Below are positions 48,961-60,352 of a stretch of 64,000 nt of DNA, piece after piece (position 1 is the stretch's first letter; each line of letters begins with the position of its first letter). This stretch comes from Rhodamnia argentea (lineage: Eukaryota > Streptophyta > Magnoliopsida > Myrtales > Myrtaceae). The notes beneath the pieces are model-generated. The model did not search any database and was not told the origin of the DNA. It was given only the letters and a program-made list of their open reading frames with translations. Position numbers and translations under genes: made by a program. The DNA lies in contig NC_063156.1 of the NCBI RefSeq assembly GCF_020921035.1, positions 3,596,001 through 3,660,000 of the forward strand, read 5' to 3'.

Positions 48961-50847
48961 ATGACGACTTCCGAGATACACAGAGAAGCCGACTGCGGTA
49001 CATCGCCTCAAATATTACCCCACGTAGTTCATGTGTCGCATGAGTTTCTGTCTTGTTTTGTCATAAATAGAATGTCTGTGTAAATAGAATTTTTCAATTG
49101 CGCTCGGGCTTGAAGTACTATTAAAACTCGTTGGTTGATCGGTTTCTTCTGGTTTCGGTCGACGCAGCAACAACGAAGGAGATTAGAGATGCTGCACCCT
49201 CGCATTATGTGCTCAAGATTAAGTCCTTCTCTTTGTTCACGAAGAACAACATCGACAAGTATGAATCGAGCGAGTTCGAAGCAGGAGGCTATCAATGGTT
49301 CGTCGCTCCTCTCTCTAGCTTCACCACCTCACACTCTCAAATTCAGAGGTATTAAAAGAACTACATACAGCGGTTCGACATCGCTGAACAAGAACACCGG
49401 TCAATTAATTTTTTGAAGAGGTTGTTGCTTCTTTGAAAACCTATGGCTATGCTCCGAATTTAGGCCTTTCTTCCAGGAGATGGTTTAAATGCTTTACAGG
49501 CATTAAACTTCTGTTACTGCTGTAAGATATGATGCTTGAACCCTTTTGTAGTTTTTGTAAATTCGTGCAGAACAAGGTAATCTTTATATGATGAAGAGAC
49601 TGTCGTGAAAATAAATGTTGATTCAGCAATCAGAAGCTGTATCACGGAACCGTCTTGATTCTGCAGGAAACTGATCCTCTATCCCAATGGAGACAAGAGC
49701 CGAAACGGAGAAGACCACATCTCCATATATCTGGCGGCTTCCGGGACGAGTCCTTTCCAACTTGGCGGGGCGATTCATGTGGCCGTCAGGTTCTCTTTGT
49801 ATGATCAAATCTGCGATAGGTATTTAACTAAGCAAGGTAAAAAGCACAGCAATGACTGCCCAAAAAAAAAAAAAAAAAAAAAGCATGTTATCATCACCTC
49901 CTGAGCACTAACATCCAATCGACCAATCTTCGCTTGTGAATTCAAAGGGAGAGTCGCGAGGTTGCACGCGTTGAGAGCCGAATGTGGAGTCCCAAGATTC
50001 ATGACGCGTAAAAATTTCGACGACCCGTCGAACGGGTACCTCGTGGACGACACCTGCTTCTTCGGTGCGGAGGTCTTCGTCATCAAGAGTTTGGGAGTCG
50101 GCGAATGTGTGACGCTCAAGGAGAGCACATCGTACACTCATGAATGGAAGATATTGACGCTCCCAAGCTTGGGGGATGATTCTCGGTACTCTGAGGCATT
50201 CACTGTTGGAGACCACAAATGGTAGCTCCTATTTACAAACTTCCTTTCAATGATGAACTCCTGTTTTTGTTGATTTATTACAAAATTTCAATCTTTTCGC
50301 AGGAAGGTGTTGCTATACCCGAGGGGTAATCAGGCCAACAGGGGCCAAAACCTTTCGGTGTTTCTCTTCTTGGTTGATGCGGAAAAACTGGCTGCCGGTC
50401 AGAAAGTGAATGCGAGATTCGTCATCCGGTTGAAAGGCCCATACAACGTTGTACACCATCAGCCGGAAGGTGAAGTGTTTATAAACAGCAGGCCAAACAG
50501 AATGGCCGGAGTAATTTCGAGTTCGATCGCACGATGAGATTCTCTTTCACCACGATACAGCGCTAATTAAATTGCACCCGTTAGCAAGGACCGGATTCGA
50601 TTTGTTCATGTAGTCCGCATCAGTAGAAACCGCTGAAACATCTCATATTTCCTGACTCTAATTTTCTGCTCTCTTGCTTTGTCATTGCTACTTTGCAGCT
50701 TGGACTATGTGGTTCAGTAGCTCCATAACGAACTGGGGTTGGCCGTCTTTCATGCCGCTGAAAATGGTTCGGGAACGCGTGTCCGACGATTCATGTGTCA
50801 TTGCAGCAGAAGTCACAGTGCTCGGCACAGTTAGCAAATTGCCATGA
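48961..50847 (+). CDS. MATH-B: two-MATH-domain protein, recent duplicate of MATH-A
   Basis: Six exons (48961-48997, 49168-49297, 49667-49836, 49948-50221, 50303-50469, 50699-50847) give 308 residues, equal to MATH-A exon for exon. Differences from A are few and mostly conservative, for example ILYPNGDKSRNGED with LAASGTSPF instead of LVASGTIPF, LTKQG instead of LTEQG, and MVRERVSD instead of TVGERVSD. Domains are as in A: MATH 1 at about residues 23-170 and MATH 2 at about 183-305. Promoter, introns and 3' flank are duplicated too, so both genes could be expressed alike. Function beyond peptide binding by MATH domains is unknown. Confidence 0.9.
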
Positions 50848-52308
50848 CAGCATTATATGTATCAGATGTGTTCATAAACAGATAATTACTGACAGTTCTT
50901 TCCTCATGACGATAATACATGGATTGAACGGGTTCATGCAATAAGTTCTCTGCAAGCATCTCTGCCTCTGGTCAGATTCTTGTAGACATTTCTCATTAAT
51001 CATGTCAGTACTCCTTATCAAACAAGTTGCAATATATAATTCGCACATTCGACCTGAGTCTCCATATGGCGGAGCCGAAAGTGGGGTTGTTAATGACTCA
51101 ATTCAATTTGCATCGCGAGATATCATCAGCATATCAAAGAATACAAGGATTAATGTGGCTCATAACTCATTGATTTAAGCTTTTGAGCTTAACGGGTTCG
51201 GACTTGGGTGTTATCTTAGCGATCTCCCTAAGCGAAAGGTTTAGGGCTTCTACTGCGCACTCCTTAACAAATTGGTATCAAAGCCGATGATCGCTCTAGA
51301 GTTGGCCCATAACTCATCGACTTATGCTTTTCACTCTATAGTTGGCCCTCATTGACTTATGTTTTGGAGTGAAAATGAGTTCAATTTGATATGTTGACGG
51401 TATCGGACTTTTGTCCTGCGCTCCCTAACAACACCAAATTGAATCAAGCTCGACCAAAGCGTACCTTTAAGACAAGTCAAAGGGACCCCGTTGTTCAGAG
51501 AAGCAAGCCTAAGAGAGAAAACGGTTCACTTTTGAAATAATTTGCGGATGACAGATCCCTGTCCGAGGAGTTTCTCTAGACCCAACAAGCCCAAACTTTC
51601 CAAGCGTCCTTCAAAATCATAAGGGCATAATTCCGACTCCTTGCACGTATTCCAACTCTAAAACCTAATATAGAGCCAATCAAAGTTAGCGAGGGCAGCC
51701 ATGGAGATTTGTCAAGCCAAGAGATTTGAATTTCTTGTGATGTTAGATGTAAAGTACAACGAATTAGAACGCACACGACATATAAAAATGGTCTTAGTAA
51801 CGAGTGCCTTCGAGACATTGATTAACTCTGACGAATGAAGAAATTATTTCATTTTCAATGCAGCGATTGCGCATACCGCGAGATAGGCAGCGCTTTGGTA
51901 ATAAGTAAAAATTCTTTTTAAGGTCGGATGGTTAACTAGTGCAATGGCATCTCATTAAGAAAGGCAAATGTACAAACCATGGCGACTTCTCAAGATCACG
52001 GTGCAAAAAACATATGAGCCAAAAAGCAACGCAAAAAGTTTAGACTGGGACAGCAATTATCCTTTTATTTTTCAGGTCAAGATTAAAATTGGTGGGCTAG
52101 TAGGTGTTAATGCGTTCTCCTTCGTTCCATCGCTTCATTTCTTTCAAGAGAAACCAAGCGACTGAATCTTGGAAAACGAAGAAGAAGCCTCTCTATATAT
52201 CTGTTCCTTCCATTCGGTACATAACACCGCTGACCAGAAACCATCAAGAATCACCAAAAAGTTGAGGCCTCGGAAACAGAAGAAGAAACGAGAGAGTAAA
52301 GCAGGAAA

Positions 52309-53860
52309 ATGGCCGTCGAAGCTGATGATGGTATGTTGATTCGCGTTTAGTTTTTCTAAATCGGGAGACAATTTTTTTATTCTTGGACAAGAACGCTTCA
52401 GTTGGTTTCTCTTTCTTTTGTTTGTTGGGCTTGATTGTTTAGCCGGGCAGGAATAACTCCGGAGTACACAGATGTCTCACCTGCACATTTTGTATTCAAG
52501 ATAGATTCATTCTCTCCGTTTTCAGACAACGACCATGTTTGAAACTAATGACTTCGAATCTGGAGGCCATCAATGGTGTTCTCTCTCTCTCTCTCAATGT
52601 TTGTATGATTGATCTGATTGAATTCTGTGGTTATTACTACTTAGGATGGGTTTGGTTCAGCATTCCCAATGGGCTTTCAGTCTCCAAAGCCCATTGGAAG
52701 AATGCTGAAGTATTTGGTTCATTTTTAAACCAGCATTTGACCAAATGTTAGCTTTGGGAAGACTGAAAACCCAATGCTGGTAGGGACCAGCATTGAGCTT
52801 TCAACATTTGACCAAATGCTAAGAAATTTTTTTTCCTTTCAAAACTAACCTCATCAATTTTCTATATTTTCGATTTTGCCTTCCTTTTTACTATTTATCT
52901 TCTTCGCCGGTCCGGCAATGGGTAATTTTTTTTAATTAAAAGTTAAAAAAGTACATTCAAAGCCCTTTTGGGATGCTGTTTTTATCAAACACCATTCAAC
53001 CCAAAGCCTTTTTTCAAATGAGATTTTACCAAAAGCAATTAGCATTTTCCTAAACCTCTTTAGGTCGAAGGCATTTGCATTTTTTCAAAACTCATTTCAA
53101 ATGCTGAACTAGACCCACCCTTAAAGTTGTCTGATTGTTGCAGGAGACTGATTCTCTGTCCTAATGGAGACAAGAGCAGAAACGGAGAAGGTCATGTATC
53201 TATATATCTGGCAGTTTCCGAGACCAATCCTTTGAAGGTTGGCTCGGACGTGAACACAATCATTTCGTTCTCTGTGTTTGATCAAATTCGCGACACATAC
53301 TTGGTAAAACAAGGTAATCATTTCCAAGTATTAATTTCGAGGAAAATGCTAAATGCAGCTTTGGGTGTAACTTTATAAAAGAAATTTACGCTTATGATAT
53401 TAGGGGAGCACCATGAGGTACTGTGCCATGAGGTCCAGATGGGGTATTCCAAGATTTGTGCCCCCAGAAACTTTCAAGAATCAGTCGAACAGGTACCTTA
53501 TTGATGACACGTGTGTCTTCAGTGTGGAGGTTTTTTGTCATCGAGAACTCAGGCATCGGGAACGTCTAACACTAAAAAAGGGTACATCCTCACATTCACA
53601 TGAATGGAAGATTCCAAATTTCTCAAGTTTGGTTCTAGAGTCATGCTATTCAGAAACATTTTTTGCTGGAGATCGGAAATGGTAAATTAAATTTCTTCAA
53701 TCTGTTAAATTTCTGTAGGAATGATACCTTTGGTGCCTGCTTGTAGATTTAATGGGGTTATGGGACTATTCAGCTGTTCAGGAAGGTGCGTCTCTACCCA
53801 AGGGGTGATTCGAGAGAAAAGAACAAAAGTCTTTCGATATTTCTTTGTTTGTCAATCCTA
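52309..53860 (+). pseudogene. MATH-D: decayed two-MATH gene, truncated in exon 5
   Basis: Exon equivalents are 52309-52330, 52451-52575, 53144-53313, about 53404-53681 and from 53782. The splice acceptors that are broken in C are intact here. Instead exon 2 carries a 5-nt deletion in the DNDMDM region (52,530) and exon 4 extra bases near its start and within EVFV, all shifting frame. Exon 5 is cut at the same place as in C (about 53,853) and exon 6 is missing, so truncation is ancestral. A MITE sits in intron 2. Confidence 0.87.
52644..53120. mobile_element. PIF/Harbinger-type MITE in intron 2 of MATH-D
   Basis: 477 bp, ends GGATGGGTTTGGTTCAGCATT and AATGCTGAACTAGACCCACCC, TSD TTA at 52,641-52,643 and 53,121-53,123. 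It is orthologous to the MITE at 33,040. Confidence 0.85.
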
Positions 53861-54104
53861 GTACATTGAAAATCTTTTTACAACCAGCAAGATATAGACT
53901 CATGCAGCACATGAACTATGTTGGGACACTTGAGTTGAGGGGACATAGAGCGGCCGGCTTCTCTGTATATTTCGAACGAAGTCATTTTCTAAAGTTTTAG
54001 TTTTTCAACTTGACCGAAGTTTGAGGGTCGATTGAATGATGGTTGTAGCGGGGATCACTAGAGATTATTGATCACGAAAGCTTTTTTTTTCCTTCGTTTC
54101 CAAG

Positions 54105-54326
54105 ATAACAGTTTGATGTCGTTCTTTGACAGTAGAGAAAAAGACTCGATCTTGAGCACCTAGTGTGGCGGCGAGACCTCTCTAGTCTCGGCAGTTATCT
54201 CTGCTTAGTTCAAACCCCCACCCCCCCCCAAAATCACAAACAGTAGAAACAAAAAAAATCCCAGAAAAGGGAAAATCAAGCCACAGAATTCCACGATTTC
54301 ATATCCTATTCTGGGCTTTGGCTGAA

Positions 54327-54400
<74 letters not shown>

Positions 54401-54469
54401 TGCACCATCATGTTTGTCGCCCACTTCAGCAGCATTTGAATCTGTTGCTTCTCTTTTCCTTTTTGACAT
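54105..54469 (-). pseudogene. D2: exon 1-2 remnant of a MATH-G-like gene
   Basis: Exon 1 is 54469-54406 (64 nt, MSKRKREATDSNAAEVGDKH-like). Exon 2 lies around 54,190-54,105 with the same Tyr-to-stop change as C2 and the same truncation. An (AG)n tract of 67 bp occupies the start of intron 1. Confidence 0.83.
54331..54397. repeat. (AG)n microsatellite, 67 bp
   Basis: An uninterrupted AG dinucleotide run. The C2 counterpart (38,213-38,232) has only about 20 bp, so the tract has expanded or contracted since the block duplication. Confidence 0.95.
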
Positions 54470-55572
54470 TGTCTGGTTCTTCAAGGAGCTACAGCACGGA
54501 TGATCCTTGAAGGGTCTGATGGTCTTTGCTGGTGTGAGAGAGATGGAAGAAAAAAGACTTTTTTTTTCAATACCCAAGTCGCTTCGTTCGGAGGAAATCA
54601 TCACTGAGGAGCAGAGAGATAGAGAGAACTGAAACTGTGATTTGGATCGATTAATATTCAAACTTCTCTTCTTTCTCTAGGCTCAGTCAAAAATCGCTCA
54701 AAGTTATAGTATAATACTATATACAGATTTGAAATTAAATATATATTCTGTATAGATAGAGTCAAAACCGATCAGAAGATTCTGAATTAGACCAATGAAA
54801 TTCTATCAGCTATAATAATAACTAAAAAAGCACTTATGAATTGATCTCATCCTTTAATAATTTAAATTTTTCTTTGTAGAGTAATAACTTAATCCTTCAA
54901 TAAAATACTCTTTGCAAAAATATCAATTGATATTTCAACCCATTCTTTTTTATCACGAAAAAAAAATTATACATTAGTTCTTGAATAATCTCCCAAAATT
55001 TGCCACCATCACATCATAATCCCAATCCCGACTTTTCTCTTAAATTTTGAGGCATCATTGCACAATCTTTCTTAAATTTTGAAATCGCCTCGTGAACTTA
55101 GATTTTTGTTATATTCGCTGATTTTTCTTTCTCTTTTCATAAGCTATTATGAGTTACCAAAGATGAATTATCTCGTTTTCCCTCACAAAATATATATTTT
55201 TATCTCCATTGACTATGCATCCTCTCTATTTTCTTCTTAACTTTATTAATCATGTAATAGAGTTTTCTTGTCATTAATTTCTATGCAAATAGAAAATTTC
55301 GCGACTACAACCAGGAGCTATAATGCAAAATGGGTCAAAGTTAATTTCTCCTTTTGAAGGTCTATTGTGAAACATTGCTAAAGTTCAAACTTTACATAGG
55401 ATTTTGAGCGACTATCCCAAAAACATATTTAAATTGATACCTGTCGTTACAAAGGGATCTTTCTCAAGTTTTGCCACTTTACCATCTTTAATATCTACTT
55501 TCAGGATAATACGGAAAATATATTTGAGGAGGAATTCCTGTATAACTAGATATATGTATACATACATATATG

Positions 55573-55611
<39 letters not shown>

Positions 55612-55800
55612 CATGCTTTATTATATAACTATCAAAGGAAAACAAATCAGACGTGCATAATCAAAAAAGATATTGAAAATCAGAAAAAATATCCTAAAAA
55701 TATCTAGAATATAACTAAATATCTCGATGCAATTTCGCTGAAAAGCAAAGCAATTTGGATGGCGACGCCTTTCTCTTCTATTTCTTTTCCCAGAAACGAA

Positions 55801-58434
55801 GCGACCCTGGAAAAACAGGAAGAAGCCCCTTACTGTATTTCTTCTTCCATTCAGTACGTAACACCGCTGACCAGAAACCATCAAGAATCATCAGAAGTAG
55901 AAGTCTGAGAAACAGAAGAAGAAAGAAATATAAAGACATGGACATGGACGACGAAGCTTATTATGGTACGTAGCTTCGCATTTAGCTTTTCTACATCCGG
56001 AGACAATTTTTCCTTTTTTTATTCGCGGACGTGAACACGTCAGTTGGTTTCTCTCTCTATGTTAATTGGGCTTGATTTAAACTGAGCAGGAATAACTACG
56101 GAGTACACAGATGTCTCACCTGCACATTATGTGCTCAAGATTGAGTCCTTCTCTCTGTTTTCAGACAACGGCATAGACATGTATGAAACTAATGACTTCG
56201 AATCTGGAGGCCACAAATGGTGCTCTCTCTCTCTCTCTCTCTCTCTCAATGTGTGTGTGATGTATCTGATTGAATGAGATCTGTGGGAATTACTACTTAA
56301 AGTTGTCTGATTGTTGCAGGAGACTGATTCTCTATCCCAATGGAGACGAGAGCAGAGATGGAGAAGGTTATGTGTCTATATATCTGGCAGTTTCCGAGAC
56401 CAGTCCTTTGAACGTTGGCTCGGACGTGAATGCAATCGTTAGGTTCTTTGTGTTTGATCAAATTCGCGACACGTACTTGGTAAAAAGAGGTAACCATTTC
56501 CACGTATCAATTTCGAGGAAAATGCTAAATGCAACTTTGGTTGTAACTTTATGAAAAATTTGCACTAGGGAGCACCACGAGGTTTCGTGCCATGAGGTCC
56601 AAATGGGGTATTCCAAGATTTGTGCCTCTAGAAACTTTCAAGGATCGGACGAACGGGTACCTCATTGACGACACCAGCATCTTTGGAGTGGAGGTTTTCG
56701 TCATCAAGAACTCAGGCATAGGTGAATGTCTAGCACTAAAAAAGGGTACATCCTCACATACACATGAATGGAAGATTCCAAATTTCTCAAGTTTGGTTGA
56801 AGAGTGCTGCTATTCAGAAATGTTTTTTGCTGGAAAGCGGAAATGGTAACTTAAATTTCTTGAATCTGTTAAATTTCTGTGGGAATGATACCAATGGTGT
56901 TTGCTTGTAGATTTAATAGTTATGGGACTATTCATCTATTCAGGCAGGTGCGTCTCTATCCAAGGGGTATTTCGAGAGAAAAGAACAAAAGCCTTTCCAT
57001 ATTTCTTTGTTTGGTAGATTCAGAGAAACTAGCTCCTCAGCAGAAAGTTAACGTCAGGTTCTGCTTCCGGATGAGAGGCCAAGATGGTGCTGTCTATGAG
57101 GGCCCAAAAGGTATTATCTACACAGTTCTTCGCTCAGTCGTTTCTTATTCTATTTTGTACTAATAGATGTGGCTAAATGTTCGTTTGCAGGTTCACATTG
57201 GTTCAGTAGTTCAAGCTCTTTAGGGGGGTGGACTGGTTTTATGCTGCTAGAACACGTTGGAGATTTCCTAGTCAATGATGAATGCGTCGTTGAGGCCGAA
57301 GTCACCGTCCTAGGTGCTTCTGGTAAACTCACATGACAAATACGATGCGAATCCAAAGATCAGACGATTTCTACTGCTGTTTCATGTGAGTACTAGGCTG
57401 ACAGTTTTACCACCGCAAACTTGCGGAATTGTTATTTTGCAGCAAGTTTGATTGATGTCTCTATCTTTTGATCTATTTGTTCTATGTAGCACAGAAAGTT
57501 TTTGATCCCATACTCCTATTTGTTCACCTTCGACTGCAGAAGTGCTCAATTCCAGCAATCAAATTAATTCATGGGGTTGGTGAGTTTCGCTGCCACGTAC
57601 ATCGTATCCGATAACAGAATTAATTCGTTTCATACGAGGCCTTGATTTTCCAAAAAAGTTGGCACTCCATGTCAATTAAAAGCAAATGACGTGGTACCAC
57701 ATTTATTCAGAGGACCACATTCCAACAAATTTCGTAATACAGGTAGAAAAAAAAAAAAGGTTTAGAGACTGGATTGAGCATCGAGTCAAAGATAACGGCA
57801 AGTGGTGCGTGTCCCCGTTACCGAATAAAATGGAGACTTATATGACACTTGTTAATCGAGTTTATGCCCTTAATCTTTTTTGTCTCTGTCTCAACTATAG
57901 TGACAGTTGGAAAAAAAAAAAGTATAGCGAGGAAGGTAGACCTCACTTGTTAACTGACTAGAGTGCTACCCGTATGTTGTCACGGTTGGCAAAAGTGTAC
58001 ATATCAAGCGATGATAATTGTATCATAATTTTCGGGTAAAAAGAGACATGGAATTAGCGAGGTGCTTCATAAGTTGGATTTACCTATTTGCAAAAAGTGG
58101 AATTTCGCTCCGCTAATTTGTCTGATAGTTTAATTGGTGTTGAACGAGTTGTTCGAGCTTTGCTTGGGTAGTTTTGTACGGCGGATGTCGGCTGTAAATT
58201 GTTTTTTAGCTGAGGCAATCGATATTCTATTAGGTGAGAGCGAGCAGTTTGCATATGGATTCATTAGCTTGATATTTAGCCCAGTGTCACATGAGCGAGC
58301 AAAGGACGCGGGCAGACGCGAAAGCCATTTAAAATTGTCTCAGGTCATCTCCATTGTTCAACTAGTTTTTGAGTTTTGCTACTTTGATTGGTTAAATGTT
58401 CAAAAGGATATAAAAGAGCCTTAATGTGGCTAAG
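55801..58434 (+). repeat. Inverted arm F (pairs with 45,693-48,330)
   Basis: Reverse-complement partner of arm E with the same promoter, gene and 3' flank. Breakpoints are at 'gcgaccctgg' (55,801) and 'aatgtggctaag' (58,434). Confidence 0.88.
55938..57336 (+). CDS. MATH-F: two-MATH-domain protein
   Basis: Six exons (55938-55965, 56090-56219, 56320-56489, 56569-56845, 56944-57110, 57191-57336) give 305 residues with no interruption. It starts MDMDDEAYYG; an inner ATG at 55,944 matches the start of copy E. MATH 1 contains HYVLKIESFSLFSDNGIDMY, GGHKW, RLILYPNGDESRDGEG and DDTSIFGVEVFVIKNSG. MATH 2 contains THEWKIPNFSSL, RLYPRGISREKNKSLSIFL, FCFRMRGQDGAVYEG and NDECVVEAEVTVLGAS. It is the intact sister of pseudogene E. 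Same family and same uncertainty of function as the other copies. Confidence 0.9.
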
Positions 58435-58435
58435 T
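57337..58435 (+). other. 3' flank of MATH-F within the inverted arm
   Basis: Inverted counterpart of 45,693-46,785. Short open frames here are not supported as genes. Confidence 0.6.
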
Positions 58436-59343
58436 CAAAGGGACTCGTTATCCAGTGAAACAGCAAGCATCCAAGAGATAAAATGCTTGGCATTTGAAAT
58501 AATTTGCGGATGACATACCCTTGTCCAAGGAGTTTCTCCGGACCCAAAAAGCCAAAACTTTCCTAGCATCCTTTAACAATTATGAGGGCATAGTTCCGAC
58601 TCTTTGCATGTATTCCAACTCTAATACCTAATACGTAGCCAATCAAAATTAGTGAGTGCAGTCGTGGAGATTAGTCAAGTTGAGAGATTTTAATTTCTTG
58701 TGATGTTAGGTGAAAAGTACTGCGAATTAGGTCACATATGACAGGTAAAAATGATCTTGGTAACGAGTGTCTCCTAAACATCGATTGACCCTAACTAATA
58801 GACAAATGTTTTCATCTTTAATGCAGTGATTGTGCATAGAGAGAGAGGGTAATGCGTAATTTTTCATGTTTGGATGTTTAACAAGTGTCCATAGGTCAAG
58901 GGTTATCAAATCAAGAATAGCAAATCTATAAAGCTGTGGCGACCTCTCGAGATCATGGTGCGAAAGGATAAAAGCCAAAAAGCAACATGTAAAGTTTAGA
59001 TTGGTAGCCGACCAAAAAGAAAAATTAGATTGGTACATTACTTTTCACTTTATTTTTTGGGTCAAGATTAAAATTGGTGGGCTAGTGGGGTTTAATGCAT
59101 TTTCGCCTCAACGCAGGAAAAGACTAAGGAATTTGGATCGCTCCATTTCTTTCCCCGGAAAACGAAGTGACTGAATCTCGAGGAAAAGAAGAAGAAGAAG
59201 AAGAAGAAGCCTCTTTGTGTACTTCTTCTTCCATTTATCACGTAACACCGGTGATCAGAAACCATCAAGAATCGTCAAAAGTCCCGGAAACGGAAGGAAA
59301 AAGAAACATCGAAACAGCAAAATGGACGACGAAGCTGATGATG
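58436..59343 (+). pseudogene. H: orphan promoter plus exon 1 of a MATH gene
   Basis: 58,436-59,321 is a diverged copy of the MATH-C/D 5' flank ('aataatttgcggatgacat', 'aaaattggtgggctag'). It ends in a 22-nt exon 1 (59322-59343, MDDEADD). The donor GT following GATG in C and D is CT here, and similarity ends within about 35 bp. No further exons follow. It is therefore a gene start without a gene. Confidence 0.75.
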
Positions 59344-60352
59344 CTATGTAGTTTCGCCGTTACTTTTTCCAAATGTGGACTTATATATCTATGTATCCAA
59401 ATGTGGACTTATATAGCTTAGGCGGCTCCCCCGGGCCCTTGCCCACTTAGGGTGGAGATGGATCCATGTGCTTTTCTGTTATTAGAAAATATGAACCACA
59501 ACCCAATACTGATGTCATATTTTTTACTAGAAATAAATTTTTCTATTTGGTATTCTGCTATAAACTTATTCTTAAACCAACAGATTGTGCCTCACATAGA
59601 AAAATAAAATTACTTCACCAAACAAATTTCTATTTCAAATCTGTAAATTATTGTAATGCGCGTTTGGGATGGAGGTTCTCGCCGTAAAGAACTCAGCCAT
59701 AGTTGGCATAGTTGAAAGTTGAAAATTGGATTACGGTAGACTTCCAAATTGGGTGTTATTTTTACTTCTCGAACAGCTGTAAACGGTTGTTGTTGTCTTT
59801 TGTTGATTCTCCTTAAGGAGCAAGTTGCTCTACAATCTTCTGCCCCAGAGACAAGTCAGAAGGCACCGTCTAGTAAATCAAAATGCGAAGATGGGGCAGG
59901 ATCAGAAGTTATGTGTTCAGTGGCATGAAAAGAAGGAAGTTTTCGCTTAAATGAATAGAACTCTTCCGATCCTTCCCGCAAAAAGTTAGACATCAACTCA
60001 AGCACTTTGAATGTCAAAGTGACACACTTTCGGGCTTTGAATCTGAAGAGGAAAGCAATAAAGAACTACACAGGCAAAACGATTCAGCAGCTTCAGTTTC
60101 GACTGCAACGCAACAAGCACAGACATGTACATATTCATGGCAACCGCAATCTTTGAGAGATGAGGCGGAAAAAGAGTTTGTCTTAAGAGGATCACCCTCG
60201 TTTGGTGAACAAACTATCAAAAGACACTAATAACCCATAATTTACATAACAAGCGAGGTCCTAACCCAAGCGGAAAAAACAAAAAAAAAAAAACACGCTC
60301 GACCCATGGAAGAAACATCAGTTAAGTGATTGATCATGAACTCAGCAACACA
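59344..60352. other. Region between H and MATH-G, nothing recognised
   Basis: Includes a 26-bp tandem duplication of 'ccaaatgtggacttatata' (59,372 and 59,398) and the 3' flank of MATH-G. No exon, RNA gene or transposon end was found. Confidence 0.5.

Larger units (their letters stand above)
48331..55615 (+). repeat. Segmental duplication block 2 (B + D + D2), uninterrupted
   Basis: Collinear with block 1 from 'actcttgcagatcacgg' to 'ttacatgctttattatat'. It lacks the MULE, the copia element and the solo LTR and keeps their single-copy target sites at 51,367, 53,959 and 55,369. It shares the Harbinger MITE, so that insertion is older than the duplication. Confidence 0.9.

Noticed and set aside
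48562..49011. Long minus-strand open frame opposite the MATH-B promoter (a twin exists at 18,275-18,724)
   Set aside because: It overlaps the promoter, TATA box and exon 1 of the sense gene and has no family resemblance. Presence in both copies only reflects the duplication.
55541..55612. TA-rich dinucleotide tract considered as a matrix attachment site or origin
   Set aside because: It is a simple (TA)n microsatellite at the end of block 2; nothing else supports a function.
59167..59421. Glu-rich 84-codon open frame
   Set aside because: It is the translated 5' leader of remnant H, a GAA repeat with no family support. The real exon 1 lies in another frame.
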